Shown: positions 7,821-14,809, counted from the stretch's first letter. The stretch: 17,425 bases of DNA from an uncultured bacterium (GCA_938003875.1 CALKWO010000010.1:1-17425); one strand, 5' to 3'. Numbers and translations are program-made. Notes: generated from the letters alone by a model not told the origin.

Positions 7821-9007
7821 AAATAGAGGCAAAAAGCCAGGAGGATCGTTTTCATCGTTTTAGCCTTATAGAATGGTGGAATCAGGAAAAGCTAAAAAAG
7901 GCTAAAATCCTGGTAATCGGAGCAGGTGCGCTGGGAAATGAAATCATAAAAAATCTTGCTCTTCTGGGAATTGGCAATCTTTTTATTGTTGATATGGATA
8001 GCATAGAAAATTCGAATCTATCCCGATCTGTTTTGTATCGTGCTAAAGACAATGGATATGGAAAAGCACAAACAGCGAGCTTAACCGCAAAAGAAATTTA
8101 TCCTGAAATGGCAGTCCATTTTTTTCATGGCAATGCTATCTATGATTTGGGACTGGGAGTATTTCGATGGGCCGATGTTGTTCTGGGAGGGCTGGACAAC
8201 AGAGAAGCCAGGCTGAGTATCAATAGAAATTGCTATCATATCAATCGCCCCTGGATAGATGGGGCGATTGAATCCTTACAGGGATGTGCAAGAGTCTTTG
8301 TTCCTGATGGCCCTTGCTATGAATGCACCATGTCGGAAATGGATTGGAAAATTCTAAAAAAAAGGAGGTCTTGCAATCTGCTTACAAAAGCGGAGATGGA
8401 AGGAGGAAAAACACCTACAACCCCTACGATAAGTTCCATTATTGCTGGAGTCCAATGCCAGGAGGCTCTCAAGATAATCCATGGTATAGAAAGCTTCGCT
8501 GGGAAAGGATGGTATTTTCAGGGTTTAAGTGCCGATTCTTATCTCGTAGAATATCAGAGGAAAGAAGAATGTTACAGTCATGAGCCTCTGGAGCAGATTT
8601 TCTCTCTTCCCTGGAAATCAGCAGAAACAAAAGTATCCCAAATCTTGCAAATAGCACAAAAAGAGCTAGGAAAAGGAACGACCTTAGAGCTAGCAAGAGA
8701 TGTGCTGCAAAAATTGGTATGCCCTAAATGCCATAAAGAAGAGGAAATGTTTGTTTCTTTAGGAAAAATCAAATTAGATAAAGGCTATTGCCCTGAATGC
8801 CCAGGCACAAGAAGAGAGGTGCAAACTTTTTATTCGATACATGGCAACGAATCCTTTATGGATAAAACCCTTCAGGAAATAGGCGTTCCGCTCTATGATA
8901 TTATCATGGCAAGAAATCAAGAGCGTCTTGTAGGCTATGAATTGAGCGGAGATGGGCCTCTGGTTTTAGGAAACCTTTATGAGGAAAAATTGGTATGTCT
9001 GACATAA
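7808..9007 (+). CDS. ThiF/E1-type ubiquitin-like activating enzyme
   Basis: 399 residues. E1 enzymes adenylate the C-terminus of the modifier and pass it on as a thioester. The nucleotide-binding motif is GAGALG at 38-43. The conserved acidic and Arg segment follows (VDMDSIENSNLSRS, ~61-74), then LGGLDNREARLSINR (127-140). CYEC at 170-173 and CPKC/CPEC at 305-308 and 328-331 can bind zinc. Cys189 in RRSCNLL, just before the TPTTPTISSII segment (~202-212) typical of bacterial ubiquitin-type E1s, is the candidate catalytic cysteine by analogy with the crossover-loop Cys of eukaryotic E1s. The C-terminal ~140 residues are an extra region with a zinc ribbon. I chose the ATG at 7808. A start at 7715 would add 31 residues from the alternate frame of the modifier gene. 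The gene overlaps both neighbours by 13 bases. MoeB or ThiF of cofactor synthesis is unlikely given the JAB and E2 context. Confidence 0.9.
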   Translation: MDRIKIEAKSQEDRFHRFSLIEWWNQEKLKKAKILVIGAGALGNEIIKNLALLGIGNLFIVDMDSIENSNLSRSVLYRAKDNGYGKAQTASLTAKEIYPEMAVHFFHGNAIYDLGLGVFRWADVVLGGLDNREARLSINRNCYHINRPWIDGAIESLQGCARVFVPDGPCYECTMSEMDWKILKKRRSCNLLTKAEMEGGKTPTTPTISSIIAGVQCQEALKIIHGIESFAGKGWYFQGLSADSYLVEYQRKEECYSHEPLEQIFSLPWKSAETKVSQILQIAQKELGKGTTLELARDVLQKLVCPKCHKEEEMFVSLGKIKLDKGYCPECPGTRREVQTFYSIHGNESFMDKTLQEIGVPLYDIIMARNQERLVGYELSGDGPLVLGNLYEEKLVCLT

Positions 9008-9837
9008 ATAGCCAGGGAAAAAATTGCCAGCCCGATTTTCATTCTATTAGCATGGAAGAATGTTTATCTCTTCCTTTTCCTTTGTCTCAGGATAAGAGAG
9101 AAGGGGATTTCCAGGTTGTTATAAAACAATCAGCATTAAACAATATAAAAAAGCATGGTATGCAAAACAAAAGCATAGAAGTATGTGGTGTGCTTGTGGG
9201 AAGATTATGTAAAGACGATATGGGTGCTTTTCTCTATATAGAAAGCAGTATTCCAGGTGAGTATGCAACCCATAAAGCAACCCAGGTGACCTTTACAGCA
9301 GAAACCTGGACTTACATATCCAACCAAATGGAAAAAGAGTATCCTGATAAAAAAATCGTAGGATGGTACCATACGCATCCAGGGTTTGGGGTTTTTCTAT
9401 CGGAAATGGATATGTTCATCCATCGCCATTTTTTCAATTTACCATGGCAAGTGGCTTTTGTGTATGATCCTTGCAGTCAAGAACAAGGTATGTTCTTGTG
9501 GATACAGGGTAAAGCCATTGCCTCGACTATACAATTGGAGGAAGATATGCCAGAAGAAAAAATTCGGATCAGTTTGGAGAACCTTGATTTTAAGAGCGAT
9601 TCCAGGCAACTAGACAAAAGAATCCTGAAATTAGAAAAACGCACCAGAAAAATGCTATATATCTTTGGTATCCTCATGATGCTTGTAGTGGGATGGCTTT
9701 CGGCCATGACATACCAGATGTTGGAAATGCAGAAGAAAATCATGATAGAAACAAAACAAGAAAAGCCCCTGCAAGATATAAAAGAACAATCTACAGAGGA
9801 GAAAAAACAAACTATTGTAAAAGAGCAAGGGAAGTAA
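8995..9837 (+). CDS. JAB/JAMM (MPN+) isopeptidase, membrane-anchored
   Basis: 280 residues. JAMM metalloproteases of the RPN11/JAB1 class cleave after the C-terminal glycine of ubiquitin-like proteins. The full zinc-site signature is present: Glu62 in KSIEVCGVLVG, then H126-x-H128-P-G, Ser136 and Asp139 (HTHPGFGVFLSEMD). The catalytic domain spans ~38-180. A single membrane helix at ~220-242 follows a basic stretch (KRTRK), so the enzyme domain is probably cytoplasmic with a short charged tail outside. Between domain and helix is the motif KIRISLENL (189-197), shared with the next four products. Likely tasks are maturing the modifier (removing the 12 residues after Gly89) and deconjugation. 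The ATG at 8995 has GAGG eight bases upstream and overlaps the E1 gene by 13 bases. RadC is excluded by gene context and by the lack of its HhH region. Confidence 0.9.
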   Translation: MSDINSQGKNCQPDFHSISMEECLSLPFPLSQDKREGDFQVVIKQSALNNIKKHGMQNKSIEVCGVLVGRLCKDDMGAFLYIESSIPGEYATHKATQVTFTAETWTYISNQMEKEYPDKKIVGWYHTHPGFGVFLSEMDMFIHRHFFNLPWQVAFVYDPCSQEQGMFLWIQGKAIASTIQLEEDMPEEKIRISLENLDFKSDSRQLDKRILKLEKRTRKMLYIFGILMMLVVGWLSAMTYQMLEMQKKIMIETKQEKPLQDIKEQSTEEKKQTIVKEQGK

Positions 9838-9840
9838 AAA

Positions 9841-10512
9841 ATGAATTCGGAAAAGCTAAAGATTTCCTGGGATGACGTGAATCAAACAAAAGTGAAGGAG
9901 AAAGTCCAGCAGCCAGAAATTCGCGCAAAAAAACAAATCGCTTTGCAAAATTTTTCTTCTAACAATGCTTCTAAAATAAACAATTTTTCTAGCGTGGTTT
10001 TGGGAATAGCTATTTTTATTGGTTTAGGAATCATGTTAGTATGGTTTTCATCCTCTAAAGAAGCTTCAATAGAAAAAAAGATTCCAAAAGAAGAAAAAAC
10101 AGCAGAAAAAATATGGGAACAAGCGATTTCAAAAGTGATGGACCAGGATATAGAGCTAAAAAAGGAATTGCAGAGCATTTCCAAAGATAACAGTCCATCA
10201 CAGGTTGCTGGTATTATCGAACGATATTGCCATAGCTTACAAAAACTAGATATAGCAGATTGCCCTGCCAAGTTTAAGGTAGCTCTGAGACATTATATAA
10301 ATGCTTTAAAAAATTTTGTAGAAGAACTGCAAAAGCTTCCTAATGATCCTGTGGAAGCTGTTGTTATGGGATTTTTTAATGGACTATTTCGGGGAGAAGT
10401 GGATGGGGGTTTAGGCCGCCTGGAAAATAATTTCAAACAAGCTTTCAGTAAAGTGACTACAACCTGGGAAGAGTTAGAACGAGTAGCCGCCCAATATGGT
10501 GTTGCCAAATAA
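9841..10512 (+). CDS. Unrecognised single-pass membrane protein of the conjugation cassette
   Basis: 223 residues. No family recognised. The N-terminal ~30 residues (KLKISWDDV, then KEKVQQPEIRA) align closely with the start of the next protein (KIKISWEDV, then KIQQSEIYA). One membrane helix lies at ~50-70. The C-terminal ~150 residues are a predicted helical domain (IIERYCHSLQKL, YINALKNFVEELQKL, GLGRLENNFKQAF). Basic residues before the helix suggest the N-terminus is cytoplasmic and the helical domain is outside. It lies three bases after the JAB stop and 13 before the FHA start, so it is surely co-transcribed. The shared tail suggests that it and the FHA protein arose partly by duplication or bind the same partner. 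It could be an envelope sensor or a substrate of the pathway; this is inference. Confidence 0.75.
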   Translation: MNSEKLKISWDDVNQTKVKEKVQQPEIRAKKQIALQNFSSNNASKINNFSSVVLGIAIFIGLGIMLVWFSSSKEASIEKKIPKEEKTAEKIWEQAISKVMDQDIELKKELQSISKDNSPSQVAGIIERYCHSLQKLDIADCPAKFKVALRHYINALKNFVEELQKLPNDPVEAVVMGFFNGLFRGEVDGGLGRLENNFKQAFSKVTTTWEELERVAAQYGVAK

Positions 10513-10520
10513 GGAAGGGA
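10511..10520 (+). promoter_or_regulatory. Shine-Dalgarno site that fixes the FHA protein start
   Basis: The purine run AAGGAAGGGA sits 5 bases before the ATG at 10526. It supports that start over the in-frame ATG at 10496, which lies inside the preceding gene. The resulting N-terminus (MSPEKIKISW) then aligns residue for residue with that of the preceding protein (MNSEKLKISW). Confidence 0.8.
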
Positions 10521-10525
10521 AGAAA

Positions 10526-11722
10526 ATGAGCCCTGAAAAAATAAAAATTTCCTGGGAAGATGTCAAGCAGCCCAAAATAGACATCAAAATCCAACAGTCA
10601 GAAATCTATGCTCGTGTTCAAAGCCACCAGGAAAAAATCGCTTCGCAGCCTTTACCTTTACAAAATACCAAAAAAAGCATCTGGCATAATATGGTCTTGT
10701 CTCTTGCTATCTTTGGCTTTTTAGGCGGGCTTTTGGGCTGGTTTATGGTGGAAAAAGTGTTAGAATGTTGTGCAGATGAAAAATTTTACCACTTAATGCA
10801 AAAACTCTATCAAAATGAAATTTCTATAGAAGATTTGAGGAAAGAAAACAACAAATATGCAGAATTTTTTTTGAAGATGAACGATGGGAATATATCCCAA
10901 GAAGATACTAAAAAACAAATCGAAAAAATTCGTGTTCAAGATAATTATTTCTTTTACATTTTTTTGGGCGTATGCATTGCTCTTTTCATTTCCTCTTCTG
11001 AGGCAGTATTGGCTAAGAATTCTAACTTATTGATAAAGACTGCCTCTATTGCCTCTGTATGTGCTCTTTTAGGCTCCGCCATTCTCGCCAGCTTTATTGA
11101 TGAATTGTATCGTTTTTTAGGAGGAGGAAATTCAGAAAAAGAAATTACCCAAATTTTTGCCAGAACCGTTGGATGGGGTATATTGGGGCTTTTTTTAGGC
11201 ATTGCCCCAGGGATTGCCATGAAAAGCATAAAGAAAACTTTGATAGGCTTACTGGGCGGATTTATAGGAGGTTTATTGGGCGGACTCTTTTTCGATCAAA
11301 TATGCCAATATACCAAAAGTGGAATGCAAGCCAGATTCTTTGGAATGACGGCTGTAGGTGCTTTTACAGGAATGGGCATTGGGCTAATAGAAAATGCTCT
11401 AAAAACAGGCTGGCTCAGAGTAGTTTCAGGGATTATTGCAGGAAAGCAGTTTATTCTGTATCGCAATCCCACCAACATTGGCAGTTCGCCTAAATGTGAA
11501 ATCTATCTTTTCAAAGATAGCATGGTGCAGCCTGTTCATGCCAGTATCCATCTGGTACCAGGAGGATTTATGATAGAGAGTAAAAACCTTGCTAAAACGC
11601 TGGTGAATGAAATTCCTGTTACAAAGCAAAAACTACGTAACAACGATAGAATACAAATCGGCAATACCATTTTTTCTTTTCAAGAAAAAAACAAAAGCGA
11701 TAGCGAAATGGCCAGGCTATGA
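10526..11722 (+). CDS. Six-pass membrane protein with C-terminal FHA domain
   Basis: 398 residues. The N-terminal cytoplasmic tail (1-50) starts with KIKISWEDV. About six hydrophobic helices follow (~53-78, 141-163, 169-193, 212-232, 238-260, 270-292). Several are rich in Gly (LLGGFIGGLLGGLF), as in glycine-zipper helices. An even number of helices puts both ends in the cytoplasm. Residues ~305-388 are an FHA domain, a phosphothreonine-binding fold: NIGSSPKCEIYL (Gly319, Ser320/321), QPVHASI (His338), Asn361 in LVNEIPV, and the closing strands RIQIGNTIFSF. The canonical Arg after the first Gly is replaced by Ser, so phosphopeptide binding may be altered. It overlaps the next gene by four bases (ATGA), implying translational coupling. 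It probably links the ubiquitin-like machinery to a Ser/Thr kinase signal at the membrane; the partner kinase is not identified here. Confidence 0.85.
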   Translation: MSPEKIKISWEDVKQPKIDIKIQQSEIYARVQSHQEKIASQPLPLQNTKKSIWHNMVLSLAIFGFLGGLLGWFMVEKVLECCADEKFYHLMQKLYQNEISIEDLRKENNKYAEFFLKMNDGNISQEDTKKQIEKIRVQDNYFFYIFLGVCIALFISSSEAVLAKNSNLLIKTASIASVCALLGSAILASFIDELYRFLGGGNSEKEITQIFARTVGWGILGLFLGIAPGIAMKSIKKTLIGLLGGFIGGLLGGLFFDQICQYTKSGMQARFFGMTAVGAFTGMGIGLIENALKTGWLRVVSGIIAGKQFILYRNPTNIGSSPKCEIYLFKDSMVQPVHASIHLVPGGFMIESKNLAKTLVNEIPVTKQKLRNNDRIQIGNTIFSFQEKNKSDSEMARL

Positions 11723-12528
11723 TATATCTCCAATGTCATTCTTGTAAAGCTGCATTTCTTATAGAGGATGAATTTCTTGGTTTAGAATTGCCTTGTAAAT
11801 TTTGTTCTACCTCTTGCACTATACCTTTAGAAAAGCCGTTAAAAGCTTTATATGATAAATATTTTGCATGCAAAAATGCCTTAGAAAAGGACAGATTCCA
11901 ATTGCGATGCCCTCATTGTTTTAAAGCTTACAGGCTTTCTTCTAAAGTAGAAAACTGCATTGTGCTATGCAAATATTGCCAGCATCTTTTTATAGCTCAT
12001 AAATACGTAGAAAAGGAAGAAAGCAATCGCATAGTAATCCAGGTTTCCGAAAAGCCATCAGAGAACATCCCGAAAAACTCCAAAGAAAAAAAAGAATGGA
12101 GTTGCTCTGTATGCTTTTGCCCTATAGAGCCGACAGACGAAATAGTAGAATGCACTGAATGCCATCTCCCTTTTCATAAGGATTGTTGGGAAGAAAATTA
12201 TGGATGCTCTGCTTATGGCTGCTCTCAGCAAAATATTCTCAAAAAGGAAGAAAATATCAGAATCTCTCTTACGGATATATTTTCTAGTACATCAGTGCCT
12301 CTTCCCCAGGAAGACGGCTTTCCTATGGAATCTTTCATTTTGTTGCTATCTGTGATTTTTTCTTTATGTAATCTCTATAAGATATTGTTACCAAGCCTTC
12401 TACTAACATGCTATATTATAGTTTATCTTATCGTCATAAACAAAAAGATTAGACAACAAAACCTTGTTTTGATCGTTTTATCGTTTTTGCTAATGTTTGT
12501 AAGCTTTTTTTTAGGTAAAGAATTTTAG
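11719..12528 (+). CDS. Zinc-ribbon / RING-like membrane protein, candidate E3
   Basis: 269 residues. Two zinc ribbons lie at the N-terminus (C6-x2-C9 with C26-x2-C29; C64-x2-C67 with C84-x2-C87). Residues 129-168 give a RING-like treble-clef pattern: C129-x2-C132, C145-x2-C148, H153-x2-C156, C163-x4-C168, including the signature FHKDCW. This matches the type of prokaryotic RING finger described next to bacterial E2 genes. The motif NIRISLTDI (179-187) follows, then two or three C-terminal membrane helices (~206-240 and 247-265), so the zinc modules should face the cytoplasm. RING fingers recruit a charged E2, and the E2 gene is next, 10 bases downstream, which makes this the candidate E3 ligase. 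A PHD- or LIM-like structural zinc site is the alternative, since ligase activity cannot be read from sequence. It starts within the ATGA overlap with the FHA gene. Confidence 0.72.
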   Translation: MIYLQCHSCKAAFLIEDEFLGLELPCKFCSTSCTIPLEKPLKALYDKYFACKNALEKDRFQLRCPHCFKAYRLSSKVENCIVLCKYCQHLFIAHKYVEKEESNRIVIQVSEKPSENIPKNSKEKKEWSCSVCFCPIEPTDEIVECTECHLPFHKDCWEENYGCSAYGCSQQNILKKEENIRISLTDIFSSTSVPLPQEDGFPMESFILLLSVIFSLCNLYKILLPSLLLTCYIIVYLIVINKKIRQQNLVLIVLSFLLMFVSFFLGKEF

Positions 12529-12538
12529 GAATATAGAG

Positions 12539-13288
12539 ATGTTTGATTGTCAATGTACAAAATGTCTTAAGTGCTTTCATATAGACGATTCTTTTCAAAA
12601 TAAAAAGGTAAAGTGTAGATATTGCGAAAACATTTTTCTGGCTGTTTCTTCCATAAACCAGGCGCAGACTGGCTTTATTCGTATTAGTTCTGGGCAAGTA
12701 AAAATAAGCTCTGAAGAAATTCCGCCAGCACCTAAAAAAGAGAAGATAGTCATTTCTTTTGATTCTCCTGCAAAACCAGCGGCTAAAGAAAATCCTGTGC
12801 CAGCATTGGCTGAAAAACTATCACCAAGAATGAGAAGATTGATAGCGGATGCTGATTCCATCAAAAAAACCTTTTCTGATTTCCCCTTAATTCGTTTGGT
12901 GGAAACTCAAGGCAATCCGCCTGATCTATATCGAATAGAATACAGGATTAAAGGACTCATGAAGAATAGCCAGAACAAAATTGTTATAAGAGATCAACAT
13001 CTTTTGGAAATAAAGCTTACAAGAGACTATCCCCGCGAACAACCTTTGTGTAAAATGCTAACGCCTATTTTTCATCCTAATATAGAACCATCTGTAATCT
13101 GCATCGGAGATCATTGGACAGCAGGGGAAAGGCTTGTTTCTCTTATTATAAGAATTGCAGAGATGATTGCTTACCAGTCTTACAATATAAAAAGCCCTTT
13201 AGATGGAGAAGCAGCTATGTGGGCGCATTTGAATGAAAAACAGCTTCCTATAGACAATCGAGATATGAATCCACCTGAAAAAATTTGA
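12539..13288 (+). CDS. Ubiquitin-conjugating (E2/UBC-fold) protein with N-terminal zinc ribbon
   Basis: 249 residues. E2s accept the modifier from E1 on a cysteine and transfer it to a target lysine. The N-terminal ribbon has C6-x2-C9 and C26-x2-C29. A linker carries overlapping copies of the shared motif (FIRISSGQV and QVKISSEEI, 46-61). The UBC domain spans ~95-230: an opening helix with RLIADADSI, strands around LLEIKLTRDYP, the Tyr-Pro-x3-Pro turn at 164-169, the HPN triad (H179, P180, N181), and Cys188 in VICIGDHW as the predicted catalytic cysteine. Trp193 and the trailing helices (LIIRIAEMIAYQ; NIKSPLDGEAAMW) follow as in true E2s, where 'PLN..A' closes the core. Nothing essential is missing, so it should be active. 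It follows a GGAATATAGAG leader and is the last gene of the cassette, ending before the nested inverted repeats. Confidence 0.9.
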   Translation: MFDCQCTKCLKCFHIDDSFQNKKVKCRYCENIFLAVSSINQAQTGFIRISSGQVKISSEEIPPAPKKEKIVISFDSPAKPAAKENPVPALAEKLSPRMRRLIADADSIKKTFSDFPLIRLVETQGNPPDLYRIEYRIKGLMKNSQNKIVIRDQHLLEIKLTRDYPREQPLCKMLTPIFHPNIEPSVICIGDHWTAGERLVSLIIRIAEMIAYQSYNIKSPLDGEAAMWAHLNEKQLPIDNRDMNPPEKI

Positions 13289-13331
13289 ATCAGCTAGCTA
13301 TCTTAGCCCTGAAGGGGCGAAATATAATAGC

Positions 13332-13670
13332 CAGGGGCAACGCCCCAACGCTGTTAAGTTAAGATTGTAGCCGCAGGGTTGCGCCGAAAAAGTCATGTCT
13401 ACTCAAAAGTCTAACGCCAGCGCAATCCCTGCGTCTTTGGTAATACCCTTTAACTCACTTAAAAAGGTTCGATTCCGTTAGTCTCTATTGGCAAAAGACG
13501 CAGGGCTTGCGCTGAAGGTCGTCTTTTCCGAATAGGTGGTCATTTTCGGCGCAACCCTGCGGCTACAAATCATTGCTATGTAAGTCATTATTGCTTAATA
13601 TGTATGATGTCTAGGTTTATAAGCAGCATAGTCTTAGCCTTAACTTAACAGCGTTGGGGCAACGCCCCTG
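13332..13670. repeat. Three nested inverted repeats, possible MITE-like element
   Basis: Region 13289-13671 has no gene. The outer arms are 13332-13363 and 13639-13670 (32 bases, matching except at a three-base centre of the self-palindromic GGGGCAACGCCCC). The middle arms are 13366-13390 and 13543-13567 (25 bases, perfect). The inner arms are 13418-13436 and 13496-13514 (19 bases, one mismatch). The element is more GC-rich than its surroundings. It separates two convergent genes and its right edge abuts the stop codon of the - strand gene, so it could also act as a bidirectional transcription stop. There is no T-run next to the arms and no ORF of note, so a miniature repeat element is the better description. 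The loop contains a tRNA T-arm-like string at 13466-13476. Confidence 0.85.
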
Positions 13671-13671
13671 T

Positions 13672-14796
13672 TTACTTACAATTCATAGGAATAGGAGAAG
13701 GAGCATCGAGGCTTTGGATTGTGCGTGGCTGGGCTTTGAGTATGCCGTTCATCAAGGTTTGCCAGGCAATTTGATGATGGAAACGAACTAGTGCATAGCG
13801 TTCGGCTATGTATTTCTCTCTTGTCGTCTCGTATTCTGGGTCATAGCATACATGGGAATAACCATTGCATTCCAGACATAGGTTCAAAGCTTCGATGAAG
13901 AAATCTACTCTGTAACGGCCTATTTTGTAGTTGTGATGCAGGCCTAATCCTTCAAAAACCTTGTCAAAGATTTCTTTCCATTGGATTTCGTCTTTGCTAG
14001 AGTTGCTGAACAAGAGTGCTGCGTCTCCCAACAGGGTTCGTTTTATCTGGATTCCCATTTCCGTATCCATTCCCAGAATGATCTTCACCGCATTTTCCAG
14101 GCTATAGCCATTCATTCGTGTTGCTTTGATGCCCAATCCCTGGATTATCTCCTGGCTCAGGGGGATTGGCTCTATGGTCTTGGCATGCTTTCGCAGGAAG
14201 TTGTTCAGGCTATGTTCCGAAACCTTCAGGAACTCCAGGATGTCTTGTTTCGTAGCAATATTATTCTTCACAGAGCATCGAAATCCCCATTCCTGCACCG
14301 CAGCCACTGCATCCACATAGTTCTTCTGGGCTGTCTTTTGGATTTCTGGCTTGATTCCACATGCTTCTTTTATCGCTGCATCCAGGGCTGTACGAAATAG
14401 AGAACCCATCAAAAGAATGCATCTTTTTCCAATATGAATTTGATTATCACGAAGCTGGCTGTTTGCAAATGCAAATGCATAAGCTCGAATAAAAGATTCA
14501 ATAGTTTTTGTGCTATAAACATCCACATATCTACCTTTATAATTGCTATTGGATGCGACAACTAAAATGCTGTTAGTCGCAATGTTCATATCTTGATCCC
14601 AGAAGGGTTTTAGCGATTTCGGAATACCTTTAGTCGCAATGTTCTGTAAAGCTCTATAATGTACAGAAAGAAGTTCAGCTACTCCTAATGTACTCATGAC
14701 TGTGGTTGAATTGGGGTCATCCAATACATAACCATCGCAAATAATACCAGGAATCAATTCGACCTGACCATAATAAATCGCTTTTTTTTCTAACAT
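13672..14796 (-). CDS. DUF559/Vsr-like endonuclease-fold protein with unknown N-terminal region
   Basis: 374 residues from the ATG at 14796, which has an ideal AAAGGAG six bases upstream. A longer frame to 14967 adds 57 residues lacking coding character. The C-terminal ~85 residues match the DUF559/very-short-patch-repair type of PD-(D/E)XK fold: YKIGRYRVDFFI (Asp298), NLCLECNGYSH (Glu309), then a helix with TREKYIAERY and VRFHHQIAW. The middle residue of the usual E-x-K/D is Cys and the third is Asn311, so catalysis is uncertain. The N-terminal ~250 residues are helical (MSTLGVAELLSVHYRAL; LRDNQIHIGKRCILLMGSL; ILEFLKVSEHSLNNFLRKH) and could bind DNA; I do not recognise a family. It is convergent with the E2 gene and separated from the upstream kinase by a terminator, so it has its own promoter. 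It could be a phage- or defence-related nuclease. Confidence 0.7.
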   Translation of the reverse strand: MLEKKAIYYGQVELIPGIICDGYVLDDPNSTTVMSTLGVAELLSVHYRALQNIATKGIPKSLKPFWDQDMNIATNSILVVASNSNYKGRYVDVYSTKTIESFIRAYAFAFANSQLRDNQIHIGKRCILLMGSLFRTALDAAIKEACGIKPEIQKTAQKNYVDAVAAVQEWGFRCSVKNNIATKQDILEFLKVSEHSLNNFLRKHAKTIEPIPLSQEIIQGLGIKATRMNGYSLENAVKIILGMDTEMGIQIKRTLLGDAALLFSNSSKDEIQWKEIFDKVFEGLGLHHNYKIGRYRVDFFIEALNLCLECNGYSHVCYDPEYETTREKYIAERYALVRFHHQIAWQTLMNGILKAQPRTIQSLDAPSPIPMNCK

Positions 14797-14802
14797 AACG
14801 TA

Positions 14803-14809
14803 CTCCTTT
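14803..14809 (-). promoter_or_regulatory. Strong Shine-Dalgarno site for the endonuclease-fold gene
   Basis: On the - strand AAAGGAG lies six bases before the ATG at 14796. It decides the start codon in favour of 14796 over any upstream in-frame ATG, none of which has a comparable site. Confidence 0.85.

Noticed and set aside
7515..9007. ThiS/MoaD and ThiF/MoeB of thiamine or molybdopterin synthesis
   Set aside because: The modifier lacks Gly-Gly, and JAB, RING-like and E2 neighbours have no role in those pathways.
10496..10525. FHA protein starting at 10496
   Set aside because: The ATG at 10526 has a strong ribosome binding site and gives an N-terminus aligned with the paralogous preceding protein.
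13412..13518. A tRNA gene suggested by the T-arm-like GGTTCGATTCC
   Set aside because: No acceptor, D or anticodon stems can be placed around it; the flanks instead pair as inverted repeats.
13332..13670. CRISPR array
   Set aside because: Repeats are inverted pairs of differing lengths, not regularly spaced direct repeats with unique spacers, and no cas gene is near.
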